From Thiomargarita sp. (GTDB taxonomy: Bacteria; Pseudomonadota; Gammaproteobacteria; Beggiatoales; Beggiatoaceae): DNA of 9,096 bases. The stretch is taken from contig JAUXCJ010000018.1 of the NCBI GenBank assembly GCA_030618965.1, positions 1 through 9,096 of the forward strand. Reading direction: 5' to 3'. Shown in pieces: positions 1 to 6,762 of this stretch. Each line of letters opens with the position of its first letter. Position 1 is the stretch's first letter. Made by a program: the position numbers and the translations under genes. Under the pieces are notes generated by a model. The model saw only the letters and a list, made by a program, of their open reading frames with translations. It searched no databases and had not been told where the DNA came from.

Positions 1-36
1 TATTGATTTGGAAAAAATGGTGGTTTAGGCATTGCG

Positions 37-1407
37 TTGCCAGAGCGGATTCGTTTAATCAGCGAATCGGATGCAGTGGCATTTAATTATTGCAATCAAC
101 GCATCTGCAATAAGGAATATGCCAGCCGCGACTTTGAGCGTACTCTGGTTTATGATTTTGGTGCGGGTACTTTGGATTTGTCGCTGGTTTTGATTGGTTG
201 GAACGAGGAAAGAACCCATCCCATTACTTGGCAAGTGGAAAATCGCTTAGGTGTGCCAATAGCGGGGAATTATTTGGATAGCTTATTGGCGTATTTAATA
301 CATGAAATATTGAAAGAATTATTGGAGAATAATGACGAACTCCAAAAAATCTTTGAATATAGTTATCCATTGGTAGGCAATAAACTTAAAGGAGATGAAG
401 CCGAACAAGATAATCATCGCCGCAGCATTTTTGAACTCTGGGAAGCCATTCGTTGGGCAAAACAAGGCGGTGGTGAGAATAATCAACCCGCTTGGGATGG
501 TGAAAATCTATTTCAAGTAAAAATTGGTGGACAGGGCGACATAATCAAAACGCTAACGAAAATTGGTAAAAAGGAGATTAAGAAAGATAAAAAAGTCTTA
601 GCCAGCATATCTACCGAAGAAGGTGCTTTTATAGAAATCCGAGACGATAATAGTTTTTGGCTAAATATTCCCGCCGAACAGATACATGGCTATGAATCAA
701 TACAAAAATTTATCCGCTTTATGAGTGAAACCATTTTGGATGAATTGCTCATAGCGGCAGACATTAGCGAGGCTGGGCTGCAATTAAACACTTTGGCAGA
801 AAAACAAGATACTGTGAATACCTTGGTGATTTCAGGACGTGGAGCTTTATGGCCGGGATTACATCAAAAGGTGACCAAGCATTTCCGTGAACTCAGCAAA
901 GTACCCAAATTAGAAGATAGCCAAAAAGCCAAAAATGCAGTAGTTCAAGGCGCGGTGGCTTGGCAATTATTAGCCAATTCAGTTCAAATCCAAGAACCAA
1001 AATGCCGATCACAATTAGCGATATTATGTGTACCGGGGAATCGTTTAATCTCCCAATCAGAATGGGAAACTAGCGGAAAACCAATTGATTTAATTGGGGT
1101 ATCTTATTTTCAATTAATGGAAGTAGGCATAAACAATCCTGATGAATCGGATTTACATTCGGATTCGTTGCGCCGTCACTTTTACACTATATTGGATGAA
1201 ATTCCAGTTGATCCACTATGGACGGATGACCGAGAACTGACTATAGAACTAAAAAATGAGGATGATATAGCAGGACAAACTATTGTGGTATTAAGCAACT
1301 CTCTAGGCGAAAAAAGAGAATATAGAATGGCAGGCTCAGTGGGTGGAGTAGGATCAACGGAACGTCCGTGGCCAATTGGAAATCCGTTGTTGAAACCGTT
1401 GATTTAA
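37..1407 (+). CDS. Hsp70/actin-fold ATPase, 5'-truncated
   Basis: This is the C-terminal part of a DnaK-like (Hsp70 superfamily) ATPase, cytoplasmic by family. Visible in order: IRLISESDAVAFNY (residues 5-18) matches the stretch of DnaK that reads RIINEPTAAALAYG; DFGAGTLD (40-47) is the phosphate-2 motif; LVISGRGA (263-270) is the adenosine loop; NAVVQGAVAW (300-309) matches the helix that closes the nucleotide site. The phosphate-1 half is missing, so it must lie upstream of the window. The TTG at 37 is only the first available start and is not a credible native start: recognisable protein (GGLGIALPER) continues upstream to about position 19, then hits a TGA at 4-6 in frame. One extra A in the run at 12-17 would reopen the frame to the window edge. 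The last 140 or so residues are not a recognisable substrate-binding domain. The next gene starts 78 bp later, so they are probably co-transcribed. I am sure of the fold but not of the role. Confidence 0.8.
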   Translation: MPERIRLISESDAVAFNYCNQRICNKEYASRDFERTLVYDFGAGTLDLSLVLIGWNEERTHPITWQVENRLGVPIAGNYLDSLLAYLIHEILKELLENNDELQKIFEYSYPLVGNKLKGDEAEQDNHRRSIFELWEAIRWAKQGGGENNQPAWDGENLFQVKIGGQGDIIKTLTKIGKKEIKKDKKVLASISTEEGAFIEIRDDNSFWLNIPAEQIHGYESIQKFIRFMSETILDELLIAADISEAGLQLNTLAEKQDTVNTLVISGRGALWPGLHQKVTKHFRELSKVPKLEDSQKAKNAVVQGAVAWQLLANSVQIQEPKCRSQLAILCVPGNRLISQSEWETSGKPIDLIGVSYFQLMEVGINNPDESDLHSDSLRRHFYTILDEIPVDPLWTDDRELTIELKNEDDIAGQTIVVLSNSLGEKREYRMAGSVGGVGSTERPWPIGNPLLKPLI

Positions 1408-1419
1408 AAAAACTTCCAA

Positions 1420-1452
1420 AAACCTGACAGGTTTTAGAAACCTGTCAGGTTT
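1420..1452. repeat. Perfect intergenic palindrome, 15-nt arms
   Basis: The arms AAACCTGACAGGTTT (1420-1434) and AAACCTGTCAGGTTT (1438-1452) are exact reverse complements around the 3-nt loop TAG. Each arm is itself nearly palindromic, differing only at the central A/T. The hairpin lies between the Hsp70-like gene and the next gene. It has no following T run, so it is not a canonical terminator. It looks like a dispersed extragenic palindrome. It could still slow transcription or set mRNA ends within the operon. Confidence 0.85.
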
Positions 1453-1473
1453 GGTATGTGCAATTATTGTAAT

Positions 1474-1479
1474 AGAGGA
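1474..1479 (+). promoter_or_regulatory. Ribosome binding site choosing the 1486 start
   Basis: AGAGGA lies 6 nt before the ATG at 1486. The earlier in-frame ATG at 1456 sits just after the palindrome arm, has no Shine-Dalgarno sequence, and would bury the signal peptide behind ten extra residues that include two cysteines. The 1486 start gives a clean MKK n-region. Confidence 0.75.
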
Positions 1480-1485
1480 AAAATA

Positions 1486-3486
1486 ATGAAGAAACTACAG
1501 AGAAGTTTGATTTATGCAGTATTGTTGTGCTTGGGCATTTTTGGCTCAGTTCAGGCAGAAGATGTGGTGAATGTCAAGATAGACTTTGCGTGGGTGCAGG
1601 ATGCTAGTGGGGAACTTAGTAACAAGACTGCAGCTTGTATTGTTGTTTCGGTGGATGGTGATGAGGAGAGGGTGTTTTGTCGGTATCAACTGGACAAACA
1701 CACGGAGAGTTTTTTGAGGGATAATACAGCGTTAGATAAAATCTTCAACACGCAGAATAAGCTACTTAAGGCAACTCCAGCCTCATTTCCTAAAAAAATC
1801 AACGACTGGCTTACCCAAATTGAAACCGGTTTATCAGGTAAGAAACTGCCAGCTAGTAAGTCAAAAATTGCTCCACTTTTCGCGGAGTTCGTTAAACCAG
1901 GCGTAATGGAATATAGCCAATATCCAGGTTTTTTTAAACATCCCAAGCCTTATGATTTGGTATTACCAAGACAAACAATTGATGTTGACAAGCTTTCTTA
2001 TCCAATATTTGCTTTATTAGCACATAATGAAGTGCATCGTGCTGTATCAATACAAACCAATATTCCTCCCAAACCGGTTGTTCAATCACCTCCTATATCT
2101 CAACCTAAACCACAAAAAAATCCTGAACTTGTCAAGTGGGTTGAAACACTTGATAAAAATTCATCAATTTATGAGTTTTTAACCAACTCAACTTCAAAAA
2201 ATGTACTGAAAAAATATGCTGAGGTTTTGAAACGTCCTGATATAACAGAAAAGCTTGATAATCTTGATACTCACCTATTATCTCAAAACATAATAGAGAT
2301 ACTAATTATCGCTAGTGTAGTATTATTACTTATTGTTATTATTGTGATTTTCTGGAGATCAGGAGGCTCACAAAAGAAAATGGACGAGATAATTGAAGAA
2401 AACCAGAGAATTAACAATAACTTATCCATAAAAATCAAAGCATTAACTCCGGATAAAGCCAAAAATCCTGCCATTGATAATGAAATAAATAAGACATTAA
2501 TTACCGAAATCACAAATATCATTCGCCAACAAATAACGGTAGATGACATCGTAACGAAAGTAGCCAGCAGGGTTTCGGAACAGAATCATGGACTCAAGAA
2601 AGATATATTTAAACTCATCCAAACTGAGAAAGAGAAAGTAGAGGAAGAACGTAAAGACTTAAAACAACAAGTGGCAACTAGCGAAATTCGTAAAAAGGAA
2701 GCCGAAATAAAATTGGCTAACACAGCAAATGAATTAACCCAAACCCAAAGTGAATTGGTTGAAGTTAAAAACCGCCAAGACAGAATGCACAAATCGCTAG
2801 AAAGCTTAATGCTGAAGCGATTTCGCGTGATTAAACCAGCAGACATCTCAATTGATGATTTATTGGTTCAATTAACCAAACAAGGTGGTACTTGGCGGTG
2901 GTATCAACAAGTTTTAGCTAGCCAATATGAAGCTTGTGCAAAAGCAATGAAAGAAGTACAAGCTCTAAATAATCCAAAGTACCAAAACATTATCAAACTA
3001 TTGAATATTGATAATATTTTGCTCCATTCGCGTGAATTTGTCGCTGAAAACCCGTATTTTGAAACCGATGAGAAACTCTTGGGGCATATGCAGGTGATAA
3101 ACGGAGGAGCTTGGTTAAGCAAGGTTTTTAGAGCTGATGATTTATTCAAAACTTATTTTGGCGATATAGCTGAACTTAGCCCCTTAGCGAATCGTTTAGC
3201 CGTAACAGCTATGATGTTAGAAGCGGCATTACAAGAACTAGGTGTGAAAATCATTAAACCGACGCTACTTGAAAAACCGTCGGTAAATTTACCAAAAAGC
3301 GCATATAAATCTACAGATAATAGATTGTTAATCGAACTGACACACGACAAAGTTATCTCAAAATTATCAGATCAAGAGCCACAACTGGTTGTTGATATTG
3401 AAAAATATGGCTTTGTTACTCCAAAAAATCCAGAGCCGAGTATGACAATCTTGTATGCTGATTTGGCTGGGTGGGAATTTTATTAA
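1486..3486 (+). CDS. Envelope-spanning coiled-coil protein (666 aa), unknown family
   Basis: I do not recognise the family. Layout from the 1486 start: a signal peptide (1-24, cleavage likely after GSVQA); an extracytoplasmic domain (25 to about 190) with two cysteines, C51 and C65, that could form a disulfide; a proline-rich linker (about 193-214, PPKP, SPPISQPKP); a membrane span (269-290, Ile/Leu/Val-rich ending FW) followed by RSGGSQKK, which by the positive-inside rule puts the C-terminus in the cytoplasm; a long charged coiled coil (about 370-443); and a C-terminal alpha/beta domain (444-666) ending in DLAGWEFY. The layout parallels the protein encoded at 8658-6763. It follows the Hsp70-like gene on the same strand, so it may be that ATPase's membrane partner (inference). 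No enzyme motif is visible. It could be a sensor or a scaffold. Confidence 0.85.
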   Translation: MKKLQRSLIYAVLLCLGIFGSVQAEDVVNVKIDFAWVQDASGELSNKTAACIVVSVDGDEERVFCRYQLDKHTESFLRDNTALDKIFNTQNKLLKATPASFPKKINDWLTQIETGLSGKKLPASKSKIAPLFAEFVKPGVMEYSQYPGFFKHPKPYDLVLPRQTIDVDKLSYPIFALLAHNEVHRAVSIQTNIPPKPVVQSPPISQPKPQKNPELVKWVETLDKNSSIYEFLTNSTSKNVLKKYAEVLKRPDITEKLDNLDTHLLSQNIIEILIIASVVLLLIVIIVIFWRSGGSQKKMDEIIEENQRINNNLSIKIKALTPDKAKNPAIDNEINKTLITEITNIIRQQITVDDIVTKVASRVSEQNHGLKKDIFKLIQTEKEKVEEERKDLKQQVATSEIRKKEAEIKLANTANELTQTQSELVEVKNRQDRMHKSLESLMLKRFRVIKPADISIDDLLVQLTKQGGTWRWYQQVLASQYEACAKAMKEVQALNNPKYQNIIKLLNIDNILLHSREFVAENPYFETDEKLLGHMQVINGGAWLSKVFRADDLFKTYFGDIAELSPLANRLAVTAMMLEAALQELGVKIIKPTLLEKPSVNLPKSAYKSTDNRLLIELTHDKVISKLSDQEPQLVVDIEKYGFVTPKNPEPSMTILYADLAGWEFY

Positions 3487-3582
3487 TTAAGTACTATTTA
3501 TCGTTTCCAAGCTCCAGCTCACTCACTTATACACAACTATTTAAATAATTGATTTTTTTAATTAATGTAAATATAATCGTAG

Positions 3583-3610
3583 GGTGGGTAGAGCGATAGC
3601 GAAACCCACC
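3583..3610 (+). repeat. 28-bp dispersed repeat, copy 1
   Basis: This unit begins GGTGGGTAGAGCG and ends GAAACCCACC, with self-complementary ends (GGTGGGT/ACCCACC). It is identical to the copy at 3634-3661 in the same orientation. The extended flanks GTAGGGTGGGT (3579-3589) and ACCCACCCTAC (3655-3665) make the pair into one larger inverted structure. Confidence 0.9.
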
Positions 3611-3633
3611 AAATAGTTGAAATTTATAACAAT

Positions 3634-3661
3634 GGTGGGTAGAGCGATAGCGAAACCCACC
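3634..3661 (+). repeat. 28-bp dispersed repeat, copy 2
   Basis: This is an exact direct repeat of 3583-3610, 51 bp downstream, with 23 bp between copies. Two copies with self-complementary ends look like an interspersed repeat, not a CRISPR. Confidence 0.9.
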
Positions 3662-3731
3662 CTACAGGAAAACTTGTGTATAAGAAAGTGAGAGTTCCTG
3701 TAGTTCCCATTAATTACGGAAAAATAAATCT

Positions 3732-4451
3732 ATGTCTACTAGCGATTATATCAACAAATTTAAACAAGCCATAATGAATAGATTTCGTGAAGTGAATGCT
3801 GACAAAGGTCATATTCTTCCACAAGCTTGGCTAAAGCCATATCTTTCGGAAAATCTAAAGCACAAAGCTTTTTTTGAACCAGCCATGCAGCAATTACAAG
3901 CCGAAAACTTGATAGAGTACCAGCAGACAAAAGGCAATTATCAAATCAAACTCACCCAACAAGGAGAGGATTATCTTTATCCAAACTTTAAAATAAGCGA
4001 TGCCAAACAGAAAATACGCAATGATATATTTGCCAAATTCAAAGCTAACCAAGATAAAACTATTACGGAACAGTGGTTGAGTACCCAAAGAATCGAAAAT
4101 TTTCAATCTTCTCGCGCCAATAATATTAACACCTTATTTTTTCAGACAATTGGTTTAAAGGAACTTTTTGCTAGTTGGCAATGGCAAGGTATGAATAATA
4201 AACAAGCCATAACATGCCTGAATACCTTGCTGGATTTACGGGGAGATTATGTTCATCGAAATAGCTCTTATCGACTTCTAGGTGAAAATGATCTTGAATA
4301 TTTTCCTATATTTATTAAAGTACTAGCAAATATTTCAGCCAATCAAGTCAGGGATTATATTTATGAACAAGTTGGAGATTATCCGTGGTTGTATAATGAT
4401 ATTTTCTCTAAAGATTTAAATTTTGATAGCATCCGTTGTACCGAAAGATGA
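3732..4451 (+). CDS. Predicted winged-helix plus HEPN-domain protein (239 aa)
   Basis: The N-terminal part (about 1-85) reads as a winged helix: helices to about 60, then LIEYQQTKGNYQIKLTQQG, a beta-hairpin wing. The C-terminal part (about 95-215) is all helical and contains LLDLRGDYVHR, in which R170 and H175 form the R-x4-H motif of HEPN ribonucleases. The preceding NNINTLFFQTIGLKELF resembles the RiboL-PSP-HEPN type. The usual Asn after the Arg is Gly here, so catalysis is possible but not assured. HEPN proteins are common as toxins and RNA-cleaving effectors in defence loci. No signal peptide is present, so the protein is cytoplasmic. The Shine-Dalgarno site is weak (GGA at 3718-3720). 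It lies 70 bp before the next gene on the same strand. Alternatively it could be a non-catalytic HEPN adaptor or a DNA-binding regulator of the locus. Confidence 0.75.
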   Translation: MSTSDYINKFKQAIMNRFREVNADKGHILPQAWLKPYLSENLKHKAFFEPAMQQLQAENLIEYQQTKGNYQIKLTQQGEDYLYPNFKISDAKQKIRNDIFAKFKANQDKTITEQWLSTQRIENFQSSRANNINTLFFQTIGLKELFASWQWQGMNNKQAITCLNTLLDLRGDYVHRNSSYRLLGENDLEYFPIFIKVLANISANQVRDYIYEQVGDYPWLYNDIFSKDLNFDSIRCTER

Positions 4452-4521
4452 CAAAAAGCCCCCTTTATAGTTGCCCTGACTCAAAAGCTTTACTTAATGG
4501 CAGAATAAAAACCATCAAATC

Positions 4522-5580
4522 ATGATTATAAGCAAAGCCGCAGCCCGAACTAAATTAGAATTTCCACAAACACAACTAAAAAAATGGGAAAGTTCTGTTC
4601 CCACAGAGGCTAAAAAATTCCATCGATATCGGCACCGCTTATTGTCACAAATTGATAAACTGCTAAGTGGAAAATTGCCCTTTGTTAAGAAAACTTATGT
4701 GGAGGCACTTGAAACTGAATATACCAAAATCAATTCAATTGTAGCTGATTTAACAGCGTTTTTTGAGAAAAAAAAACAATTGGAAAACGATATTACGCAA
4801 TGTCAACAGCGTAAATTTAGTCAAGGCGATCAAAAATTGCGTTATTGGTTAATTGAGCATTGTAACAAATGGCAAAAGCAGTTATCAAAATTAGGGATTA
4901 ATTCTCTACTGGAAAGCGAACTAAATGCCGATGAGGCTGAATTGACTGTTATTCAGAAAGAATTTATGCTTTATGATAAAGCTGTGCATTTATTTCAAAA
5001 AGCCAATGATATTTTGGCGACGCTGAATTCTGGTATTGAGACGGCGCAATTAGAAACTAAGTTGCCCTTATTCAAGCAACGTTTATTAGAAAATAATCCT
5101 GATGAACGCTGGTTAGAAGAATTAGAGGCATTGGTGTCGCCTTTAATTCCCCTATTGGCTAAAGCGCAAGAAATTGCTGCAGAACCAACTACGGCGGATA
5201 ATCGAAACACAAAACTGGCTCAGGAAACCATCATAGAGATGGAACCAGTTCTACCAAAAACCGAAGAAATAAGCATAGATAATCCGGCATTGATGATACG
5301 TCAATGGTTTTTATCTAAAGCTCATTTACCAGTGATGCGTGATTATACGCATCCGCGATTGGATGAGTTATCTTTAAACCATACCGCGCCTCAACAAAAT
5401 TTAGCCAAACAGGAACAATCCTCTTTTCGTTCACCTAAAATCATTCCTGTTGATTTAAAAACAGAAAGTCACACTATTTCTCATAGTTCTCCCAAAATAA
5501 TTCCTGTTGATTTAAAATCAGAAAATTACAGGAATTCTGATAGTTCAACCAAAATAGTTTTTGTGGATTTAAAATCATAA
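4522..5580 (+). CDS. Helical cytoplasmic protein with C-terminal 19-aa repeats (352 aa)
   Basis: I do not recognise the family. Residues 1-220 are highly charged, lysine/glutamate/leucine-rich helix with probable coiled coil (about 35-125 and 140-220). Residues 220-300 are a low-complexity linker with a short segment, NPALMIRQWFLSKAHLP (254-270), that may fold. The end carries three tandem copies of a short motif at exact 19-residue spacing: SPKIIPVDLKTES (304), SPKIIPVDLKSEN (323) and STKIVFVDLKS (342), the last ending at the stop codon. No signal peptide or membrane span is seen. The ATG at 4522 is the only standard start after an in-frame TAA at about 4498, and it lacks a clear Shine-Dalgarno site, so it may depend on translation of the upstream HEPN-type gene 70 bp away. 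A scaffold or adaptor presenting a repeated binding motif is the best guess. Confidence 0.8.
   Translation: MIISKAAARTKLEFPQTQLKKWESSVPTEAKKFHRYRHRLLSQIDKLLSGKLPFVKKTYVEALETEYTKINSIVADLTAFFEKKKQLENDITQCQQRKFSQGDQKLRYWLIEHCNKWQKQLSKLGINSLLESELNADEAELTVIQKEFMLYDKAVHLFQKANDILATLNSGIETAQLETKLPLFKQRLLENNPDERWLEELEALVSPLIPLLAKAQEIAAEPTTADNRNTKLAQETIIEMEPVLPKTEEISIDNPALMIRQWFLSKAHLPVMRDYTHPRLDELSLNHTAPQQNLAKQEQSSFRSPKIIPVDLKTESHTISHSSPKIIPVDLKSENYRNSDSSTKIVFVDLKS
5431..5577 (+). repeat. Three tandem 57-bp coding repeats
   Basis: Units begin at 5431, 5488 and 5545. Each has a shared core encoding KI-(I/V)-x-VDLK, while the spacer halves have diverged. The DNA cores remain similar (ATTCCTGTTGATTTAAAA in the first two), so the array arose by duplication. 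The third unit is truncated at the stop codon and is the most diverged (KIVFVDLKS). Confidence 0.85.
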
Positions 5581-5589
5581 ATTGACACA

Positions 5590-5615
5590 ATGCCTGATTA
5601 TTATGATTCAGGCAT
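5590..5615. terminator. Hairpin between convergent genes, possible bidirectional terminator
   Basis: The arms ATGCCTGA (5590-5597) and TCAGGCAT (5608-5615) form an 8-bp stem with a 10-nt AT-rich loop. The hairpin sits in the 27-bp gap between the two convergent gene groups and overlaps the stop codon of the 57-aa gene. The T runs are poor on both sides, so termination efficiency is uncertain. Confidence 0.45.
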
Positions 5616-5781
5616 AATAATAATCCTCATCATAATCCTCATCATCCACAATTTTATCCGTTTCTAAAGTTTTCATATAAACAAAAATACACAGTCCAAC
5701 AACCGCAAAAAATATGAACATCACCAAAACCGATCCTGGAAGCAAACTGGGGGCAATTTCAAACCTGATTTCTATTGCCAT
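5608..5781 (-). CDS. Small membrane protein with acidic tail (57 aa)
   Basis: This short gene begins MAIEIRFEIAPSLLPGS and has one strong hydrophobic segment (about residues 14-36, including VLVMFIFFAVVGLCIFVY). It ends in an aspartate, glutamate and tyrosine-rich tail (about 46-57, DDEDYDEDYYYA). Its ATG lies 5 bp after the stop of the transglutaminase-like gene, so it is very likely co-transcribed and translationally coupled; no clear Shine-Dalgarno site is present. The single span plus acidic tail matches the C-terminal end of the neighbouring transglutaminase-like protein (TM then a poly-Asp tail), which supports a real gene working in the same membrane complex. I cannot assign a family. 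The main risk is that it is a chance ORF. Confidence 0.65.
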   Translation of the reverse strand: MAIEIRFEIAPSLLPGSVLVMFIFFAVVGLCIFVYMKTLETDKIVDDEDYDEDYYYA

Positions 5782-5786
5782 AAAGA

Positions 5787-6749
5787 TTAATCATTATAAT
5801 CCTTATAAGAATCATCATCAAAATCATCATCATCATCATCCCATGAAGAATCAGGATTAGGAACTGGTTTCTGCTCATTCCACCATTTCCACGCCATAAA
5901 CAAGCCAGTTCCAATTATCAAAAAAATAAACAAAAATATAGGTAATCCATTGGACGACGATGGATTAGGTTCAACAGATGAAGATTGCCCGCCATTACTT
6001 AAAGAATGAACTGAAGGGCTAGGAGAAGATTGGCTCATAGCAGATACAGGTAAAATTTTCGCCCTTCTATAATTTTTTGGCGATTTACCAATAATCCATC
6101 CAGTGTCTGTTGTTTCAGCAAAATAGTATTTTGTGCCATGATGGCGCAAAAAATCCCCAGAAAAATTCCCTGAAACAGCAGCGAGCATGTGTCCCGGAAC
6201 TATGACTAACGCATTATTAATCCCGAATCCTAATAATAAACTACTGTATAAAATCGAACTATCTTCACAATCAATTTCACGATCCACCAAAGTTTGTAGC
6301 GGCGCACGCCAAGCTTCATCATAAGGTGTTGTTAAAGCATCATTTTTATAGGGCAAAGATTGCACAAAAGAGAGGGCAAAGGCGGCTAATTTTTCCTTGC
6401 TTTTATTGGGAGCAGCCCGTTTAAGAGCCGCAGTCAACGGCGCAATATCCTTTGCCCCTTTTTGAGCCAATTTTAAGCGGGCGACTAAATTACTAGGGCG
6501 AGGACTCCGTGCCATTTCTTGCGTATAGCGATTAAATTCTTTACTTTTCACTTGCAAGCGTACAGTATAATTACTGCCTTGATATTCAAAAACCAGACGA
6601 ACTGGCAACCAGCCAGAACGCACAGAAGTTTGAGGCACAATACCTCTATCAACTTGAGCAATTAAAAATTGTCCGCTGCTTTGTGCCACCCCCGTCCAAC
6701 AAAGTAAAATTAGTGTAATTACTTTTAAATACAAACTGTTATTATACAT
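5787..6749 (-). CDS. Membrane-anchored transglutaminase-like cysteine protein (320 aa)
   Basis: It has a signal peptide (1 to about 24, hydrophobic ITLILLCWTGVA) followed by an extracytoplasmic domain with papain/transglutaminase-fold features: FALSFVQSLPY (124-134), then DCEDSS with the nucleophile C161, GHML with H187, and YYFAETTDTGW with E212 or D215 as the third residue. Order and spacing fit a Cys-His-Asp/Glu triad, so peptidase, amidase or cross-linking activity is plausible; the substrate is unknown. A serine/proline-rich linker (about 236-268) leads to a membrane span (270-288), then a short cytoplasmic tail with nine aspartates in an eleven-residue stretch (304-313 region). The catalytic domain would therefore face the periplasm. 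It starts 13 bp after the preceding gene's stop and is followed 5 bp later by the 57-aa membrane protein, so the three form one operon. Confidence 0.85.
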   Translation of the reverse strand: MYNNSLYLKVITLILLCWTGVAQSSGQFLIAQVDRGIVPQTSVRSGWLPVRLVFEYQGSNYTVRLQVKSKEFNRYTQEMARSPRPSNLVARLKLAQKGAKDIAPLTAALKRAAPNKSKEKLAAFALSFVQSLPYKNDALTTPYDEAWRAPLQTLVDREIDCEDSSILYSSLLLGFGINNALVIVPGHMLAAVSGNFSGDFLRHHGTKYYFAETTDTGWIIGKSPKNYRRAKILPVSAMSQSSPSPSVHSLSNGGQSSSVEPNPSSSNGLPIFLFIFLIIGTGLFMAWKWWNEQKPVPNPDSSWDDDDDDFDDDSYKDYND

Positions 6750-6762
6750 AATGATTCATTTA

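Larger units (their letters stand above)
3518..3692. repeat. Composite inverted-repeat element between genes
   Basis: The outer arms at 3518-3536 and 3674-3692 are inverted copies matching at 17 of 19 positions, both containing TTATACACAA or its complement. Nested inside is the palindromic block at 3579-3665. Just outside on the left, TCGTTTCCAAGCTCCAGCT (3501-3519) looks like half of another interspersed repeat. This accounts for most of the 245-bp gap before the HEPN-type gene. It may be a MITE-like element or stacked repeats. No target duplication is obvious. Confidence 0.6.

Noticed and set aside
1456..1485. Upstream in-frame ATG extending the 666-aa protein by ten residues
   Set aside because: It abuts the palindrome, has no Shine-Dalgarno site and would spoil the signal peptide. 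The start at 1486 has a good site.
1686..3350. Several 65-88 aa minus-strand ORFs
   Set aside because: All lie inside the well-supported 666-aa gene and have low-information composition, with none forming a packed gene group.
3583..3661. CRISPR array
   Set aside because: Only two repeat copies with self-complementary ends, a single 23-bp spacer and no cas gene. It fits an interspersed palindromic repeat better.
3527..3683. Replication origin based on two TTATACACA DnaA-box-like sites
   Set aside because: Only two sites, in inverted arms of a repeat element, without an AT-rich unwinding region, iterons or a replication gene nearby.
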